A stretch of 64,000 nucleotides of DNA, from contig NZ_OMPC01000009.1 in NCBI RefSeq assembly GCF_900312675.1, positions 248,001 to 312,000 on the forward strand. The letters run 5' to 3'. Below are positions 30,182-40,792 of the stretch, in pieces. The DNA is from Aliivibrio sp. EL58 (GTDB lineage Bacteria; Pseudomonadota; Gammaproteobacteria; Enterobacterales; Vibrionaceae). The notes under the pieces were generated by a model, which worked only from the letters and a program-made list of their open reading frames with translations, had not been told where the DNA came from and did not search any database. The translations under genes were made by a program, and so were the position numbers. Numbering within the stretch: the stretch's first letter is position 1; each line of letters starts with the position of its first letter.

Positions 30182-32608
30182 TTAGAAAGTTCGACCAATG
30201 GTGAAACTAAAGAATTCATCATCATCACCTTCATAAATTTTCACAGGTTTCGCCACTGAGAATACCAATGGCCCCATCGGAGACATCCATTGAAGCGCGG
30301 CACCGTATGAAGAACGGAAGTTACTTGGGTCAGAATAATCATAGTAGTACTGACTACCACTTGCTATTTGACTGTCACTGTACTGAGCTTCGGTATCCCA
30401 CACACTTGCCATATCAAAGAACACACTGGTTCGGATCTGACTTTGAGTTTCTTCACCGGCAAACGGAGTTGGTACAATCAATTCAACACTGGCTAGCGCT
30501 GTCGCATTACCACCGGTCGAATCATCCGTTACGATATATTCAGGGTTATTACCTCCAGCAGAACCTGAACCTTGGGCGTATACCGCTCTAGGACCTACTG
30601 AGTTTGAACCAAAACCACGTAAGGTTGTAAAACCACCTGCATAAAAGTTCTCATAGAATGGATACAGGTTATCATTACCATCGGTTTGACCGTAACCGTT
30701 ACCATAGCCAGCCTTACCACGCATCAATAAAGCAAATTCATGCTTTTTAGTTAATGGGAAGTATTGGCGCACTTCATATTGTGCTTTAAAGTACTTAGCA
30801 TCTGAGTTTGGCGTTGATATTTTATATGATGCACGCTGATAGTTACCTGCTGTTGGGAAGTACCCTTTATTCAGGTTATTACGCGTCCACGATAAAGTAA
30901 TATCAAAGTCGTTTAAGTTTAGCTCATTGTTTTTGTCATCATAAGCATCACCAACTGATTGTTTAAACTTACTTACTTGTTCGTTCTCATCCAAGTTACC
31001 GATCTTATTATGAGTATAGCCAACACCAATCTCAAAATAATTCAGCTCATCAAATGGGAAACCCCAGGTTAAACTAGTACCATAACTTTGGTTGGTATAG
31101 TCAACAATACCTGCATCTGATGCTTCAAATTCGTTATAGAAAATCTTACCACCTAAACTGACACCATCAAGGTTCCAGTAAGGGTCTCGGTAATCTAAAC
31201 TGATGTTCTTTTGGTAATCGTTCATCATTGCATTGATACCAACACGGTTACCAGAACCAATGAAGTTATCTTGCTGAAGGCCAACTTGGAAACTTACGCC
31301 TGATTCAGTACCGTAACCAACACCGAAGTTAACGCTGCCTGAGTTTGCTTCTTTTACAGAATAAACCAGATCAACTTGATCATCCGAGCCAGGAACACGA
31401 ATCGTCTGTACATCTACCGTTTCAAAGAAACCAAGACGATTAAGACGATTTTTACCGGTTTCAATTGATTTTGAGTTTAACCAAGCGCTTTCCATCTGAC
31501 GCATTTCACGACGTAACACTTCATCTTTAGTCGATGTATTACCAACAAACTTGATATCACGAACGTAAATACGGTTACCCGCTTCTACGTTAATGACTAA
31601 TGATACCGTTTGGTTTTCATCATCAAATTCAGGCATGGTACGAACTTGAGGGTAAGCGTAACCCGCTTCACCTAAGATTCGTTTTACATTTTCTTCTAAG
31701 CGAGTAACTGCAGAGCCGTTATAAATATCACCGTCTTCAAAAGTAACTAGCTTTTTAAACTCTTCTTCTTTACCGATTAGCTCGCCTTGAAATTTTACAC
31801 CACTAACCGTATAAGGAGCGCCTTCTTCAACCGTCAATGCAATATAAACGCCTTTCTTATCTGGCGATATTGATACTTGAGTTGAATCAACTTGGAACTT
31901 CAAATAACCGCGATCTAAGTAATATGAACGTAAAGCTTCAATATCACCTGCTAATACTTGTTTTTGGTATTTTTCATCCGCTAAGAAGTTCCACCAAGCA
32001 ACATCAACACTTAGATTAAAGCGACCAAGCAATTGCTCATCCGTAAAAACTTCATTACCAATAAAGTTAATCTGTTGAATTTTAGCTGATACACCTTCTG
32101 TAAATACAAATTTCAAATCGGCACGGTTTCGAGGAAGTGGAGTCACTACCGCGTGTACCGTCGCATTGTATTTACCAACACTGTAATAGAAGTCCTCTAA
32201 GCCTTTTTCAATATTGCTTAGTGTCGTTCTATCTAAAGCTTCACCGACACGAATAGAAGAAGCTTCTAAGTTCTGCTGCATCTGCTCTTCTTTAATGGCT
32301 TTGTTACCAGAAAAAGAGATGTTTGCGATCGTTGGTCGTTCAGTAACTTTGATCAATAAAGCATTACCATCACGGTATACTTTTACATCTTCAAAGTTAC
32401 CAGAAGCAAATAGTGCTTGAATGACTTGTGATACATCCTGCTGGCTCATTGAATCGCCAACTCGAACTGGAGTTTTAAGTAATGCAGCACCTAATGCTAC
32501 ACGCTGTAATCCCTCAAAGCGTATGTCATCAACCACAAAAGTTTCTGCGCTCTGCGCTGCTACACTGCTAAAGAGCAATGTAGCAATCAACAATTTTTTC
32601 ATCGCCAT
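30182..32608 (-). CDS. bamA: Outer membrane protein assembly factor BamA
   Basis: 808 residues, E. coli length 810. Signal peptide (to about AQSA), five POTRA domains (about 22-420; starts FVVDDIRFEGLQRV) and a 16-strand Omp85 barrel ending FSFTIGRTF with terminal Phe. It carries the conserved loop 6 motif VRGF-like TLRGFGSNSVGP. Inserts beta-barrel proteins into the outer membrane. The ATG at 32608 is taken; a second ATG two codons later is possible. Follows rseP by 29 bp. Confidence 0.97.
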   Translation of the reverse strand: MAMKKLLIATLLFSSVAAQSAETFVVDDIRFEGLQRVALGAALLKTPVRVGDSMSQQDVSQVIQALFASGNFEDVKVYRDGNALLIKVTERPTIANISFSGNKAIKEEQMQQNLEASSIRVGEALDRTTLSNIEKGLEDFYYSVGKYNATVHAVVTPLPRNRADLKFVFTEGVSAKIQQINFIGNEVFTDEQLLGRFNLSVDVAWWNFLADEKYQKQVLAGDIEALRSYYLDRGYLKFQVDSTQVSISPDKKGVYIALTVEEGAPYTVSGVKFQGELIGKEEEFKKLVTFEDGDIYNGSAVTRLEENVKRILGEAGYAYPQVRTMPEFDDENQTVSLVINVEAGNRIYVRDIKFVGNTSTKDEVLRREMRQMESAWLNSKSIETGKNRLNRLGFFETVDVQTIRVPGSDDQVDLVYSVKEANSGSVNFGVGYGTESGVSFQVGLQQDNFIGSGNRVGINAMMNDYQKNISLDYRDPYWNLDGVSLGGKIFYNEFEASDAGIVDYTNQSYGTSLTWGFPFDELNYFEIGVGYTHNKIGNLDENEQVSKFKQSVGDAYDDKNNELNLNDFDITLSWTRNNLNKGYFPTAGNYQRASYKISTPNSDAKYFKAQYEVRQYFPLTKKHEFALLMRGKAGYGNGYGQTDGNDNLYPFYENFYAGGFTTLRGFGSNSVGPRAVYAQGSGSAGGNNPEYIVTDDSTGGNATALASVELIVPTPFAGEETQSQIRTSVFFDMASVWDTEAQYSDSQIASGSQYYYDYSDPSNFRSSYGAALQWMSPMGPLVFSVAKPVKIYEGDDDEFFSFTIGRTF

Positions 32609-32637
32609 AATACGTTTTATAATTCCCTTGCTACTAC

Positions 32638-33996
32638 TTAAAGGCGCATAAAGTCGTTAAATAAAGCGACAGCCATTAATGACATGATCATTGCTGTACC
32701 TACTTTATAACCAATTTCCTGAACTCTTTCCGATACGGGTTTACGTGTAATGCCTTCAATAGCAAAAAAGAGTAAATGTCCGCCATCCAATACCGGAAGA
32801 GGTAATAGATTAATAATACCTAAATTAACACTAATTAAAGCTAAAAATCCTAAAAATGATACTAAACCATACTCAGCGGTGGTTCCTGCTCCTTTTGCGA
32901 TAGAGATAGGGCCACTTAAGTTATTTAAAGCAACATCACCCGTGAATAATTTTTTAGTCATGGTTAATGTTAAATCAATAATACTGCCTGTTTTTTCAAT
33001 CGCTTTTCCAAACGCAACAAATGGGCCGTACTGTTTTTCATAACGATAGCCTTCAGGCCATTGCTCAAAGACTGGTGAAACGCCAGCAAAGCCGATCACA
33101 TCGCCTTTAGCATTTTCTTTACTATCTGGTGTTAATGCCAAAGTAGTTTCAACCCCATCACGAAGAACGGTTAATTCAATCGTTTTATTTGGGTTGGCTT
33201 GAATAGCATTCACCATCTCTTGCCACTTCGTTAACTGAGTTCCATTAATCGAAACTAAGCTATCTCCAACAAGTAACCCTGATTTTTCAGCGGCACTGTT
33301 CGCACTAACATTCGCGATATCAAGCGTCAATTCAGGACGGTAAGGTAAAAAACCTAATGACACCATCGGTGAATCTTTTTCTGGGTCAAATGCCCACTCC
33401 GATAAATCAAGATATTTAGTAATATCTACACCAATATTATTTTTATCGCTGTAGGTTACCGTCATTGATTCATCACCGATATGAGAAACAATCGCCATGT
33501 TTACCGCTTCCCAATCGGAAGTTTTGATTCCTGAAATGGCTTTTAGTTCCACTCCTGATTCAATTCCTGCTTGAGAAAAAATAGAGTTATCATCAATATG
33601 ACCGACAACAGGTTTAAGGGCTGTTACTCCGATCATAAAAGCAAGCCAGCATGCAATCACGGCAAAAATAAAGTTTGCGATTGGGCCCGCTGCAACAATA
33701 GCGCTTCTTTGCCATAGAGGGCGGTTATTAAAGGCGTGTTTTTTTAGCTCTTCAGGCACATCATCAACACGCTCATCCAGCATTTTCACATAACCACCAA
33801 GCGGGATCATTGAAATACTGTATTCAGTGCCATCTTTGCCTTTTTTACTCCAAAGTGCTTTACCGAAACCGATTGAAAACTTCTCAACAATTACACCACA
33901 ACGGCGCGCAACCCAAAAGTGGCCGTATTCATGCACAGCAACAAGAATGCCTAGTGCAATAATAAATGATGCTAAATTCCATAGAAGTTCTGACAT
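32638..33996 (-). CDS. rseP: Site-2 intramembrane zinc protease RseP
   Basis: 452 residues. Zinc motif HEYGH at 22-26 in the first membrane segment, third ligand in LPVLDGGHLL (D404), two tandem PDZ domains between, and four predicted membrane segments in total. Cleaves RseA after DegS to release sigma E, and clears signal peptides. Position dxr-rseP-bamA places envelope stress control beside the barrel assembly machine. Confidence 0.97.
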   Translation of the reverse strand: MSELLWNLASFIIALGILVAVHEYGHFWVARRCGVIVEKFSIGFGKALWSKKGKDGTEYSISMIPLGGYVKMLDERVDDVPEELKKHAFNNRPLWQRSAIVAAGPIANFIFAVIACWLAFMIGVTALKPVVGHIDDNSIFSQAGIESGVELKAISGIKTSDWEAVNMAIVSHIGDESMTVTYSDKNNIGVDITKYLDLSEWAFDPEKDSPMVSLGFLPYRPELTLDIANVSANSAAEKSGLLVGDSLVSINGTQLTKWQEMVNAIQANPNKTIELTVLRDGVETTLALTPDSKENAKGDVIGFAGVSPVFEQWPEGYRYEKQYGPFVAFGKAIEKTGSIIDLTLTMTKKLFTGDVALNNLSGPISIAKGAGTTAEYGLVSFLGFLALISVNLGIINLLPLPVLDGGHLLFFAIEGITRKPVSERVQEIGYKVGTAMIMSLMAVALFNDFMRL

Positions 33997-33998
33997 AG

Positions 33999-35201
33999 TT
34001 AAACCTTTTTAATTGCCTCATCGGCATAATGACGCGCCATTCTATCTAGGTCAATCAGGCTTTCCAAGCTATCTAGCTCAAGGTTTTGGAAGTTTGCACA
34101 GACTTTGTTCAAAACCAGCTCATTAATTCGAGCGATATCGGTAAATTTAATTTCACCGTTCAAAAAAGCAGCAACAGACTGTTCGTTTGCCGCATTCAAA
34201 CCAGTCGTCGCATGCTGACCTAAGTAACATGCATCAATAGCTAACTTTAGACATGGATAACGAGAGAAGTCAGGAGTAATAAAACTAAACTCACCGACTT
34301 TAGTAAAGTCTAGCGGCTCAACACCCGCATTCACTCTTTCAGGATAAGACATGGTACACGCAATTGGTGTTCTCATATCTGGCAGCCCCATCTGAGCAAG
34401 CACAGAGCCATCTTTGTATTGCACCATAGAATGAATGACAGATTGTGGATGAATAACCACTTTCAACTGCTCTTTGCTCGCATTAAATAGCCAGCGAGCT
34501 TCAATATACTCTAAGCCTTTATTCATCATTGTTGCTGAATCAACTGAAATTTTAGGTCCCATCGACCAGTTTGGATGGGCAATTGCCATCTCAGGAGTGA
34601 CCGTTTCAAGTTCACTTACATCGGTATAACGAAAAGGACCACCAGAGCCTGTTAATAAAATAGAGCTAATACCATTAGCATCTAAATCACAACGACCTAG
34701 CTTTGCTTGAATTGATTGAGGGAGGCATTGGAATATCGCATTATGCTCACTATCGACCGGAAGTAATTCAGCACCATACTGTTCAACGGCATCAATAAAC
34801 AGTTGACCAGACATAACTAAAGCTTCTTTATTTGCCAGCAGAATACGTTTACCCGCTTTTACTGCTGACATTGTTGGTAATAGACCTGCAGCACCAACAA
34901 TAGCGGCCATCACTGTATCAACTTCATCAAGCTGAGCTATATGACACAGGCCCTCTTCACCAGAGAATACTTCAGTCGTTATTTTACGCTCTTTTAGCAG
35001 CACTTTTAGATTATCAGCAGCAGTCTTACATGCCATCGCAACGTATTTAGGCTGCCATTCACTGCAAAGTTCTAGCATCTTATCAACATTAGAACCCGCA
35101 CCCAGAGCCACAATTTCAAATTGATCCACGTTCTGTTTTGCGACTGAAAGTGTACTACTGCCAATTGAGCCCGTAGCGCCTAAAATAGTTAACTTGCGCA
35201 T
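33999..35201 (-). CDS. dxr: 1-deoxy-D-xylulose-5-phosphate reductoisomerase
   Basis: 400 residues. NADPH-binding [12 protein letters not shown] near 5-16, metal-binding [11 protein letters not shown], and the flexible loop [22 protein letters not shown]. First committed step of the MEP isoprenoid pathway, feeding UppS. It lies 2 bp upstream of rseP, but 272 bp after cdsA because of an inserted repeat. In E. coli dxr precedes uppS; the cdsA-dxr-rseP order here is the Vibrio type. Confidence 0.97.
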   Translation of the reverse strand: MRKLTILGATGSIGSSTLSVAKQNVDQFEIVALGAGSNVDKMLELCSEWQPKYVAMACKTAADNLKVLLKERKITTEVFSGEEGLCHIAQLDEVDTVMAAIVGAAGLLPTMSAVKAGKRILLANKEALVMSGQLFIDAVEQYGAELLPVDSEHNAIFQCLPQSIQAKLGRCDLDANGISSILLTGSGGPFRYTDVSELETVTPEMAIAHPNWSMGPKISVDSATMMNKGLEYIEARWLFNASKEQLKVVIHPQSVIHSMVQYKDGSVLAQMGLPDMRTPIACTMSYPERVNAGVEPLDFTKVGEFSFITPDFSRYPCLKLAIDACYLGQHATTGLNAANEQSVAAFLNGEIKFTDIARINELVLNKVCANFQNLELDSLESLIDLDRMARHYADEAIKKV

Positions 35202-35312
35202 AATAAAATTGCCATGATGAGTAAAAGATAGAAAAACGGTAGATAATAATATCTACCGTATAACTTAAAATGAATTAGGTGATATTCATTGCCGAATATC
35301 TAATGCCAGCGT

Positions 35313-35474
35313 ATACCAATTCCATTAATTATCTGAACATTATTACTAGTTAAATCACTCAATAGTTGCGTTAAAAATTATTATTGTAGAATAACTACTT
35401 ATAAGAATTTTTGCCTTACTCTTAAGTGATTTTCCTGCGTAATAAATAGAACATCTAATTAGTTACATTGGTAT
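35313..35474. mobile_element. MITE-like repeat between cdsA and dxr
   Basis: About 160 bp, AT rich, non-coding, with imperfect terminal inverted repeats: ATACCAATTCCATTAATTA at the left and, on the other strand, ATACCAATGTAACTAATTA at the right. The right end touches the cdsA stop codon. The ends resemble a repeat type I recall as common between genes of vibrios and relatives. It carries no transposase. Confidence 0.65.
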
Positions 35475-36313
35475 TAAAAGAAATATAAGAAAGCAAAAAC
35501 AGGGAATGCCGCAGTTAAGCTATCGATACGATCTAAAATACCACCATGACCAGGAATGATGGTGCCGCTATCTTTAATATCAGATGCACGCTTAAACATG
35601 CTTTCTACTAAATCACCTAATACTGAGATGATTATAGTCGCTATAAATATTCCCATCATTGTTGCTGTGCTTTCAAAACGAATATCAAAGGCACTTGCTG
35701 CAGCCCAGCCAATAATAATTGCGGTGATAATGCCACCAATTAAACCTTCAATCGTTTTGTTTGGGCTTACCGCTGGTGACATTTTACGTTTACCAAAAGT
35801 TTTACCCGCAAAGTAAGCGCCACTATCAGCAGCCCACACTAGTAAACAAACTAATAAGACTAATTTCGCACCATAAAAGTTATCTAGTGCATAACTGTCT
35901 GCGCGAAGTAATAGAATACTCCACAAAAATGGGATCATGGTTAACCAACCAAAAAGGTGCTTTAAAAGGAGGTTGTTTTGCCATAATTTCTTACTGCTTG
36001 GAAACGTAAGTACGAGTCCTGACGCAACTAACCACCAAATAGTACCAATCAATAGTATCGCTTGGTGTCCATCACTTGGAATCATCAATTCAAGTGTTGA
36101 TGTAGGAAGTAAAAATAAAGAGGCAGCAAGGGCTGCTACTGAAGGGATTAAAGCAACATAACGTGATTTTGATTCAGTAAACTGAGTCCACTCCCAAAAA
36201 CCAACCAGAGTAATTGCAGTAATCGCAATTAAGAAGCCTTGCATTGGCAACATGAAAATGCCAGCAATGACTAGAGGGGCTAAGATAAGAGCAGTAATAA
36301 TGCGCTGTTTCAA
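35474..36313 (-). CDS. cdsA: Phosphatidate cytidylyltransferase
   Basis: 279 residues, about eight hydrophobic segments, C-terminal signature near 195-270 including GKRKMSPAVSPNKTIEGLIGG, VLGDLVESMFKR and PGHGGILDRIDSL. Makes CDP-diacylglycerol from phosphatidate and CTP for phospholipid synthesis. Starts 3 bp after uppS. The stop codon lies at the border of the MITE-like repeat; the last residues (FAFLYFF) are normal for the family, so the insertion appears not to have truncated it. Confidence 0.96.
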   Translation of the reverse strand: MKQRIITALILAPLVIAGIFMLPMQGFLIAITAITLVGFWEWTQFTESKSRYVALIPSVAALAASLFLLPTSTLELMIPSDGHQAILLIGTIWWLVASGLVLTFPSSKKLWQNNLLLKHLFGWLTMIPFLWSILLLRADSYALDNFYGAKLVLLVCLLVWAADSGAYFAGKTFGKRKMSPAVSPNKTIEGLIGGIITAIIIGWAAASAFDIRFESTATMMGIFIATIIISVLGDLVESMFKRASDIKDSGTIIPGHGGILDRIDSLTAAFPVFAFLYFF

Positions 36314-36316
36314 ACT

Positions 36317-37090
36317 TTATCGATCCTTTTCGTTCATTAGAGCTTGGATTTGTTCACCCGTACAACCAAATCGTCTTTCTCGACTTACAAACCAAGCAAC
36401 AGCATCTGCTAAGCTTTGTTCATTAAAGTCAGGCCAATATTGGTCGGTGAAATAGAACTCAGCATACGCCATTTGCCACAACATAAAGTTGCTAATACGA
36501 CATTCACCACTGGTTCTTATCATCAAATCCACATCAGGCAAATCTGACATTGTCAGCTTAGAAGCAATCATTGCTTCATCTATATTATCTGCCTGTAAAT
36601 TACCTTGCTCTACTTGATAAGCAAGACGTTTAACTGCTTGGGTAATATCCCACTTGCCGCCATAGTTTGCAGCAACATTTAACACTAAACCTGAATTTTC
36701 ACAGGTTAATGCTTCAGCATCCACAATCTTCTTTTGAAGACGAGAGCTAAATTGAGAAGTATCACCTATCACACGTAATTGAATATTATTTTTATGAAGA
36801 CGTTTTACCTCACGAGAAAGTACCGTGATAAACAACTCCATAAGAACGCTAACTTCTTCTTCGGGACGGCGCCAATTTTCACTGCTAAAAGCAAAAAGTG
36901 TAATCGCATTGATGCCTAATTTACTCGCCGCTGATATGGTTTTTCTCACCGCGTCAACACCGGCTTTATGACCAAATACACGAGGTTTTCCCTGAGCTTT
37001 CGCCCAACGTCCATTACCATCCATAATTACCGCAATATGTTTTGGTAATACATCAAATGATAAAAACTCGCTGTTAGTTGGACTGGTCAT
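36317..37090 (-). CDS. uppS: Undecaprenyl pyrophosphate synthase
   Basis: 257 residues. cis-prenyltransferase with catalytic D24 in [26 protein letters not shown], and the C-terminal [15 protein letters not shown]. Produces the C55 lipid carrier for peptidoglycan, LPS O-antigen and other glycans. GGGAG ribosome site directly before the ATG; the frr|uppS terminator hairpin ends about 14 nt upstream. Confidence 0.97.
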   Translation of the reverse strand: MTSPTNSEFLSFDVLPKHIAVIMDGNGRWAKAQGKPRVFGHKAGVDAVRKTISAASKLGINAITLFAFSSENWRRPEEEVSVLMELFITVLSREVKRLHKNNIQLRVIGDTSQFSSRLQKKIVDAEALTCENSGLVLNVAANYGGKWDITQAVKRLAYQVEQGNLQADNIDEAMIASKLTMSDLPDVDLMIRTSGECRISNFMLWQMAYAEFYFTDQYWPDFNEQSLADAVAWFVSRERRFGCTGEQIQALMNEKDR

Positions 37091-37103
37091 ATAACTCCCT
37101 TAA

Positions 37104-37137
37104 AAATAAAAGCGCTGATGTCTACACACAGCGCTTC
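37104..37137 (-). terminator. Terminator between frr and uppS
   Basis: Minus-strand AGCGCTG-TGTGTAGACAT-CAGCGCT followed by TTTATTTTTAAGG. 7-bp GC-rich stem plus U-tract just upstream of the uppS ribosome site. Confidence 0.8.
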
Positions 37138-37213
37138 TTATCGTGTTCATCGCCGATATCATATCATTAATTAAATGAAAAAATCAGTCTGAACAATGAG
37201 TAATAAAAGTAAA

Positions 37214-37771
37214 TTATACTTCCATTAACTCTTTTTCTTTAACTGCAAGTACTTCATCAATGCTCTTCACTGCAATATCAGTTAGCTTTTGAATGTCGTC
37301 TTGTGTTCTGCGATCGTCATCTTCAGAGATTTCTTTATCTTTAAGAAGACCTTTAACATCACCGTTTGCATCACGACGAATATTACGAACAGCAACACGA
37401 GCACCTTCAGCTTCGCCACGTACGATCTTAACAAGATCTTTACGACGCTCTTCTGTTAGCGGTGGAAGTGGCACACGAATCACAGTACCAGCAGACATTG
37501 GGTTTAAACCAAGGTCTGACATCATGATCGCTTTTTCAACAAGACCAGCAAGTTCTTTATCAAAAACAGTAATTGCAAGAGTACGTGAATCTTCAGCAAT
37601 AATGTTAGCTACTTGATTGATTGGTGTTCTTGCACCGTAATACTCAACACTAAGGCCAGATAGTAGGCTTGGGTGAGCACGGCCTGTACGAATTTTTAAC
37701 AGGTTATTTTTAAGTGCTTCAACACTTTTTTCCATACGCTCTTGAGCGTCTTTTTTGATTTCGTTAATCAC
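37214..37771 (-). CDS. frr: Ribosome recycling factor
   Basis: 185 residues, same as E. coli RRF. Typical three-helix-bundle sequence: [25 protein letters not shown], then the beta domain ([14 protein letters not shown]), and a C-terminal helix ending KEKELMEV. With EF-G splits post-termination ribosomes. Follows pyrH by 35 bp. Confidence 0.98.
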   Translation of the reverse strand: MINEIKKDAQERMEKSVEALKNNLLKIRTGRAHPSLLSGLSVEYYGARTPINQVANIIAEDSRTLAITVFDKELAGLVEKAIMMSDLGLNPMSAGTVIRVPLPPLTEERRKDLVKIVRGEAEGARVAVRNIRRDANGDVKGLLKDKEISEDDDRRTQDDIQKLTDIAVKSIDEVLAVKEKELMEV

Positions 37772-37806
37772 AACTTCACCTTAATTGTTATTTTTATTTC
37801 GGACGA

Positions 37807-38538
37807 TTATTTAGCGCTACTGATTAAAGTACCTTCAGTTTCACCCATAACAACACGACGTAATGCACCAGGTTTGTTCATATTGAACACACGAATAGGC
37901 ATTTCATGGTCACGTGCCAGAGTAAATGCAGCTAAGTCCATAACTTTTAATTCTTTTTCAAGAACAGTGTTGTAATCCAGTTTATCATATAATTCTGCAT
38001 CAGGGTTAGATACTGGATCTGCAGTAAACACACCATCTACTTTGGTTGCTTTTAATACTACGTCTGCTTCGATTTCAATACCACGTAAACACGCAGCTGA
38101 ATCTGTCGTAAAGAATGGATTACCAGTACCTGCAGAGAAAATCACTACACGGCCTTGACGAAGCTGAGCAATAGCATCAGCCCAGTTGTAATCGTCACAC
38201 ACACCTTTAAGAGGAATTGCAGACATTACACGAGCATTAACGTAAGCACGGTGAAGCGCATCACGCATTGCCAAACCATTCATTACGGTTGCTAGCATAC
38301 CCATGTGATCACCTACAACGCGGTTCATGCCAGCTTCAGCAAGACCTGCGCCACGGAAAAGGTTACCACCACCGATTACAACACCAACTTGTACGCCAAG
38401 TTCAATCAGTTCTTTTACTTCTTGAGCCATACGCTCAAGTGTTGCAGGGTCAATACCAAAACCCTCTTCGCCTTGAAGTGCTTCACCACTAAGTTTCAAT
38501 AGAATACGCTGATATACTGGTTTCGGGTTCGTCGTCAT
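37807..38538 (-). CDS. pyrH: UMP kinase
   Basis: 243 residues from the ATG at 38538 ([21 protein letters not shown]); the further upstream in-frame ATG lacks support. Amino-acid-kinase fold: [34 protein letters not shown]. Phosphorylates UMP to UDP; GTP activates and UTP inhibits the family. It links the pyrimidine salvage product of Upp (3845-4471) to nucleotide pools. Between tsf and frr as usual, but with a terminator after tsf. Confidence 0.97.
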   Translation of the reverse strand: MTTNPKPVYQRILLKLSGEALQGEEGFGIDPATLERMAQEVKELIELGVQVGVVIGGGNLFRGAGLAEAGMNRVVGDHMGMLATVMNGLAMRDALHRAYVNARVMSAIPLKGVCDDYNWADAIAQLRQGRVVIFSAGTGNPFFTTDSAACLRGIEIEADVVLKATKVDGVFTADPVSNPDAELYDKLDYNTVLEKELKVMDLAAFTLARDHEMPIRVFNMNKPGALRRVVMGETEGTLISSAK

Positions 38539-38676
38539 GGTTCTTACCTTTTCACTAAGAGTTGTCGAAATAACTGTAGCCATTTGATATTAAATGTATT
38601 TCTGTAAAAGCAAATGGCTACAACTATCGTTTAATGTAATACAAGAGGCATTAAAACTAAGTTGATTCTTTATTCA

Positions 38677-38711
38677 CAAAAAGACCGCAGCATGGCCACG
38701 GTCTTTTTTAT
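38677..38711 (-). terminator. Terminator after tsf
   Basis: Minus-strand AAAAAGACCG...CGGTCTTTTT with an 11-nt loop and U-tract; stem at 38680-38689 and 38701-38710. Confidence 0.85.
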
Positions 38712-38727
38712 CAACAATACGAAAGGA

Positions 38728-39573
38728 TTAACCTTTTTGTACTGCAGCTACTTCGTCAGCAAAGCTCATTTCAGCCGCTTTCTCGATACCTTCACCAACT
38801 TCTAGACGTACGAAGTTAGATACTGATGCGCCTTTTTCTTTAAGAACTTCAGCAACAGTTTTCTTAGGTTCCATGATGAAAGCTTGACCTGTTAGAGAAA
38901 CTTCGCCCGTGAATTTCTTCATACGGCCGATAACCATTTTCTCAGCGATTTCTTGAGGTTTGCCTTCGTTCATAGCGATTTCAACTTGAACAGCTTGCTC
39001 TTTTTCTACTACTTCAGCAGGTACGTCAGATGGGTTAACGTACTCAGGCTTAGAAGCAGCAACGTGCATAGCGATGTGCTTAAGTGTTTCAACTTCGCCT
39101 TCACCAGCAACAACAACACCGATTTTCTCGCCGTGACGGTAAGAAGCTAGTGCAGCACCTTCAACAAGTTGAACGCGACGGATGCTGATGTTTTCGCCAA
39201 TTTTAGTAACTAGAGCGATACGAGTATCTTCAAATTTAGCTTGAAGAGCTTCGATTTCTAGACGCTCAGCTAAAGCTGCTTCAGCAACTTCGTTAGCAAA
39301 TGCTAGGAAACCTGAATCTTTAGCAACGAAGTCAGTTTGACAGTTAACTTCAAGAAGAACGGCAACGCCAGCTTCTTCTTTAATAATGATTGTGCCTTCA
39401 GCAGCGATGTTGCCTGCTTTTTTAGCCGCTTTTGCTGCGCCAGATTTACGCATGTTTTCGATTGCTAGCTCGATGTCGCCTTCAGCTTCAACAAGTGCTT
39501 TCTTACATTCCATCATACCAGCAGCAGTACGTTCACGAAGTTCTTTAACTAGAGCAGCAGTTACAGTTGCCAT
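38728..39573 (-). CDS. tsf: Elongation factor Ts
   Basis: 281 residues from the ATG at 39573 ([16 protein letters not shown]), preceded by GAGGAATTGAG. EF-Tu nucleotide exchange factor; the N-terminal UBA-like domain carries [13 protein letters not shown], and the TDFVAKD contact motif lies near residue 80 ([10 protein letters not shown]). Downstream of rpsB with an attenuator-like hairpin between, the normal rpsB-tsf arrangement. Confidence 0.98.
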   Translation of the reverse strand: MATVTAALVKELRERTAAGMMECKKALVEAEGDIELAIENMRKSGAAKAAKKAGNIAAEGTIIIKEEAGVAVLLEVNCQTDFVAKDSGFLAFANEVAEAALAERLEIEALQAKFEDTRIALVTKIGENISIRRVQLVEGAALASYRHGEKIGVVVAGEGEVETLKHIAMHVAASKPEYVNPSDVPAEVVEKEQAVQVEIAMNEGKPQEIAEKMVIGRMKKFTGEVSLTGQAFIMEPKKTVAEVLKEKGASVSNFVRLEVGEGIEKAAEMSFADEVAAVQKG

Positions 39574-39604
39574 TCTCAATTCCTCAATATAAATAGGTAT
39601 AAAA

Positions 39605-39636
39605 GTTAAAAATCAGGGGCCAAATTGGGCCCCTGC
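39605..39636 (-). terminator. Attenuator/terminator between rpsB and tsf
   Basis: Stem CAGGGGC / GCCCCTG (39614-39620, 39629-39635) followed on the minus strand by ATTTTTAACTTTT. GC-rich and stable; the same place holds an attenuator in E. coli, which sets the rpsB:tsf ratio. Confidence 0.8.
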
Positions 39637-39707
39637 TAACTATATTTAGTTTACTACGAAACTAAAAGACTCACTAGGAGCAAATAATAATTCGACGAGT
39701 CGAAAAA

Positions 39708-40436
39708 TTACTCAGCTTCTACGAAACCGTCTTTTTCAGCTACAGCTGCAACGTCTTGGTTACGACCAGACTTTACAGAATCAGCAGCAGCGTTCAGGTA
39801 AAGTTGGATAGCGCGGATTGCGTCATCGTTACCTGGGATAATGTAGTCAACGCCATCTGGGTTTGAGTTAGTATCAACAACAGCAAATACTGGGATACCT
39901 AGGTTGTTTGCTTCTTTAACTGCAATGTGCTCATGGTCAGCATCGATAACAAATAACGCGTCTGGAAGACCGTTCATGTTTTTGATACCACCTAGAGATT
40001 TCTCTAGTTTTTCCATGCTACGTGTACGCATAAGCGCTTCTTTCTTAGTGATTTGCTCGAAAGTACCGTCTTGAGCTTGAACTTCAAACTCTTTTAAACG
40101 CTTGATAGACTGACGAACAGTTTTAAAGTTAGTAAGCATGCCGCCTAACCAACGGTTGTTCACGTAGTACTGGTCACTGTTGATTGCAGCTTCTTTAACA
40201 GCTTCAGATGCAGCGCGCTTAGTACCAACGAAAAGAACCTTACCTTTTTTGCTACCGATTTTAGCAAGTTCAGCTAAAGCTTCGTTGAACATAGGTACAG
40301 TTTTTTCTAAGTTGATGATATGAACTTTGTTACGAGCACCAAAGATGAATGGCTTCATTTTTGGGTTCCAGTAACGAGTTTGGTGACCGAAGTGAACACC
40401 AGCTTTAAGCATATCGCGCATTGATACAGTTGCCAT
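39708..40436 (-). CDS. rpsB: 30S ribosomal protein S2
   Basis: 242 residues, E. coli S2 length 241. Conserved start [27 protein letters not shown], central coiled-coil insertion and the [17 protein letters not shown] segment. Binds late to the 30S head/body junction. Strong AGAGGAATT ribosome site. The leader is long and structured (next entry), consistent with the autoregulation by S2 known in gammaproteobacteria. Divergent from map. Confidence 0.98.
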   Translation of the reverse strand: MATVSMRDMLKAGVHFGHQTRYWNPKMKPFIFGARNKVHIINLEKTVPMFNEALAELAKIGSKKGKVLFVGTKRAASEAVKEAAINSDQYYVNNRWLGGMLTNFKTVRQSIKRLKEFEVQAQDGTFEQITKKEALMRTRSMEKLEKSLGGIKNMNGLPDALFVIDADHEHIAVKEANNLGIPVFAVVDTNSNPDGVDYIIPGNDDAIRAIQLYLNAAADSVKSGRNQDVAAVAEKDGFVEAE

Positions 40437-40560
40437 TTGAGAATTCCTCTATTAAATGGGGTTAAGCCTCCACATACCCCGCTTGTAATCCGACCCTAAC
40501 CATTTGATTGAAACAATCAAAAAATTGAGCACCCCGGACAGCGTGACGGTATGTGTGTGA
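40437..40560 (-). ncRNA. rpsB 5' leader (S2-responsive RNA element)
   Basis: On the minus strand the leader contains CACATACC about 100 nt before the ATG and the complementary GGTATGTG about 40 nt before it, with an internal hairpin TTTGATTG/CAATCAAA between and a GCTGTCCGGGGTGC stretch. This long-range pairing and the conserved GGAGGCTTAACCCC-type block match the known gammaproteobacterial rpsB leader through which S2 represses rpsB-tsf. Boundaries are approximate. Confidence 0.65.
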
Positions 40561-40792
40561 TTTAAAATTAAAGTATAGTCGGTATTGAGAACAAATTGTT
40601 CATCAATCCGGCGCGCTTTATACCATAAAAACGCCGCTAAAATCTACTATTTTCAAAAAAATCATTCTTAATTCCTTTGAAAGAAGAATTATTTTTCATT
40701 CTTCTTCATATTGAAAGATAAACACAGCCTAGGTAAACTAAGAACAATTATCGTTTAACCAGAACGATTTATTTCTAGATAGAGAAAAGCCC
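40561..40792 (+). promoter_or_regulatory. rpsB/map divergent region with map promoter
   Basis: No gene. A good sigma70 promoter for map: TTGAAA at 40712-40717, 17-bp spacer, TAAACT at 40735-40740. Just upstream is a 9-bp inverted repeat AAGAAGAAT/ATTCTTCTT (40682-40707) of unknown role. On the minus side TATACT (40571-40576 on the complementary strand) could be the rpsB -10. Confidence 0.65.
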
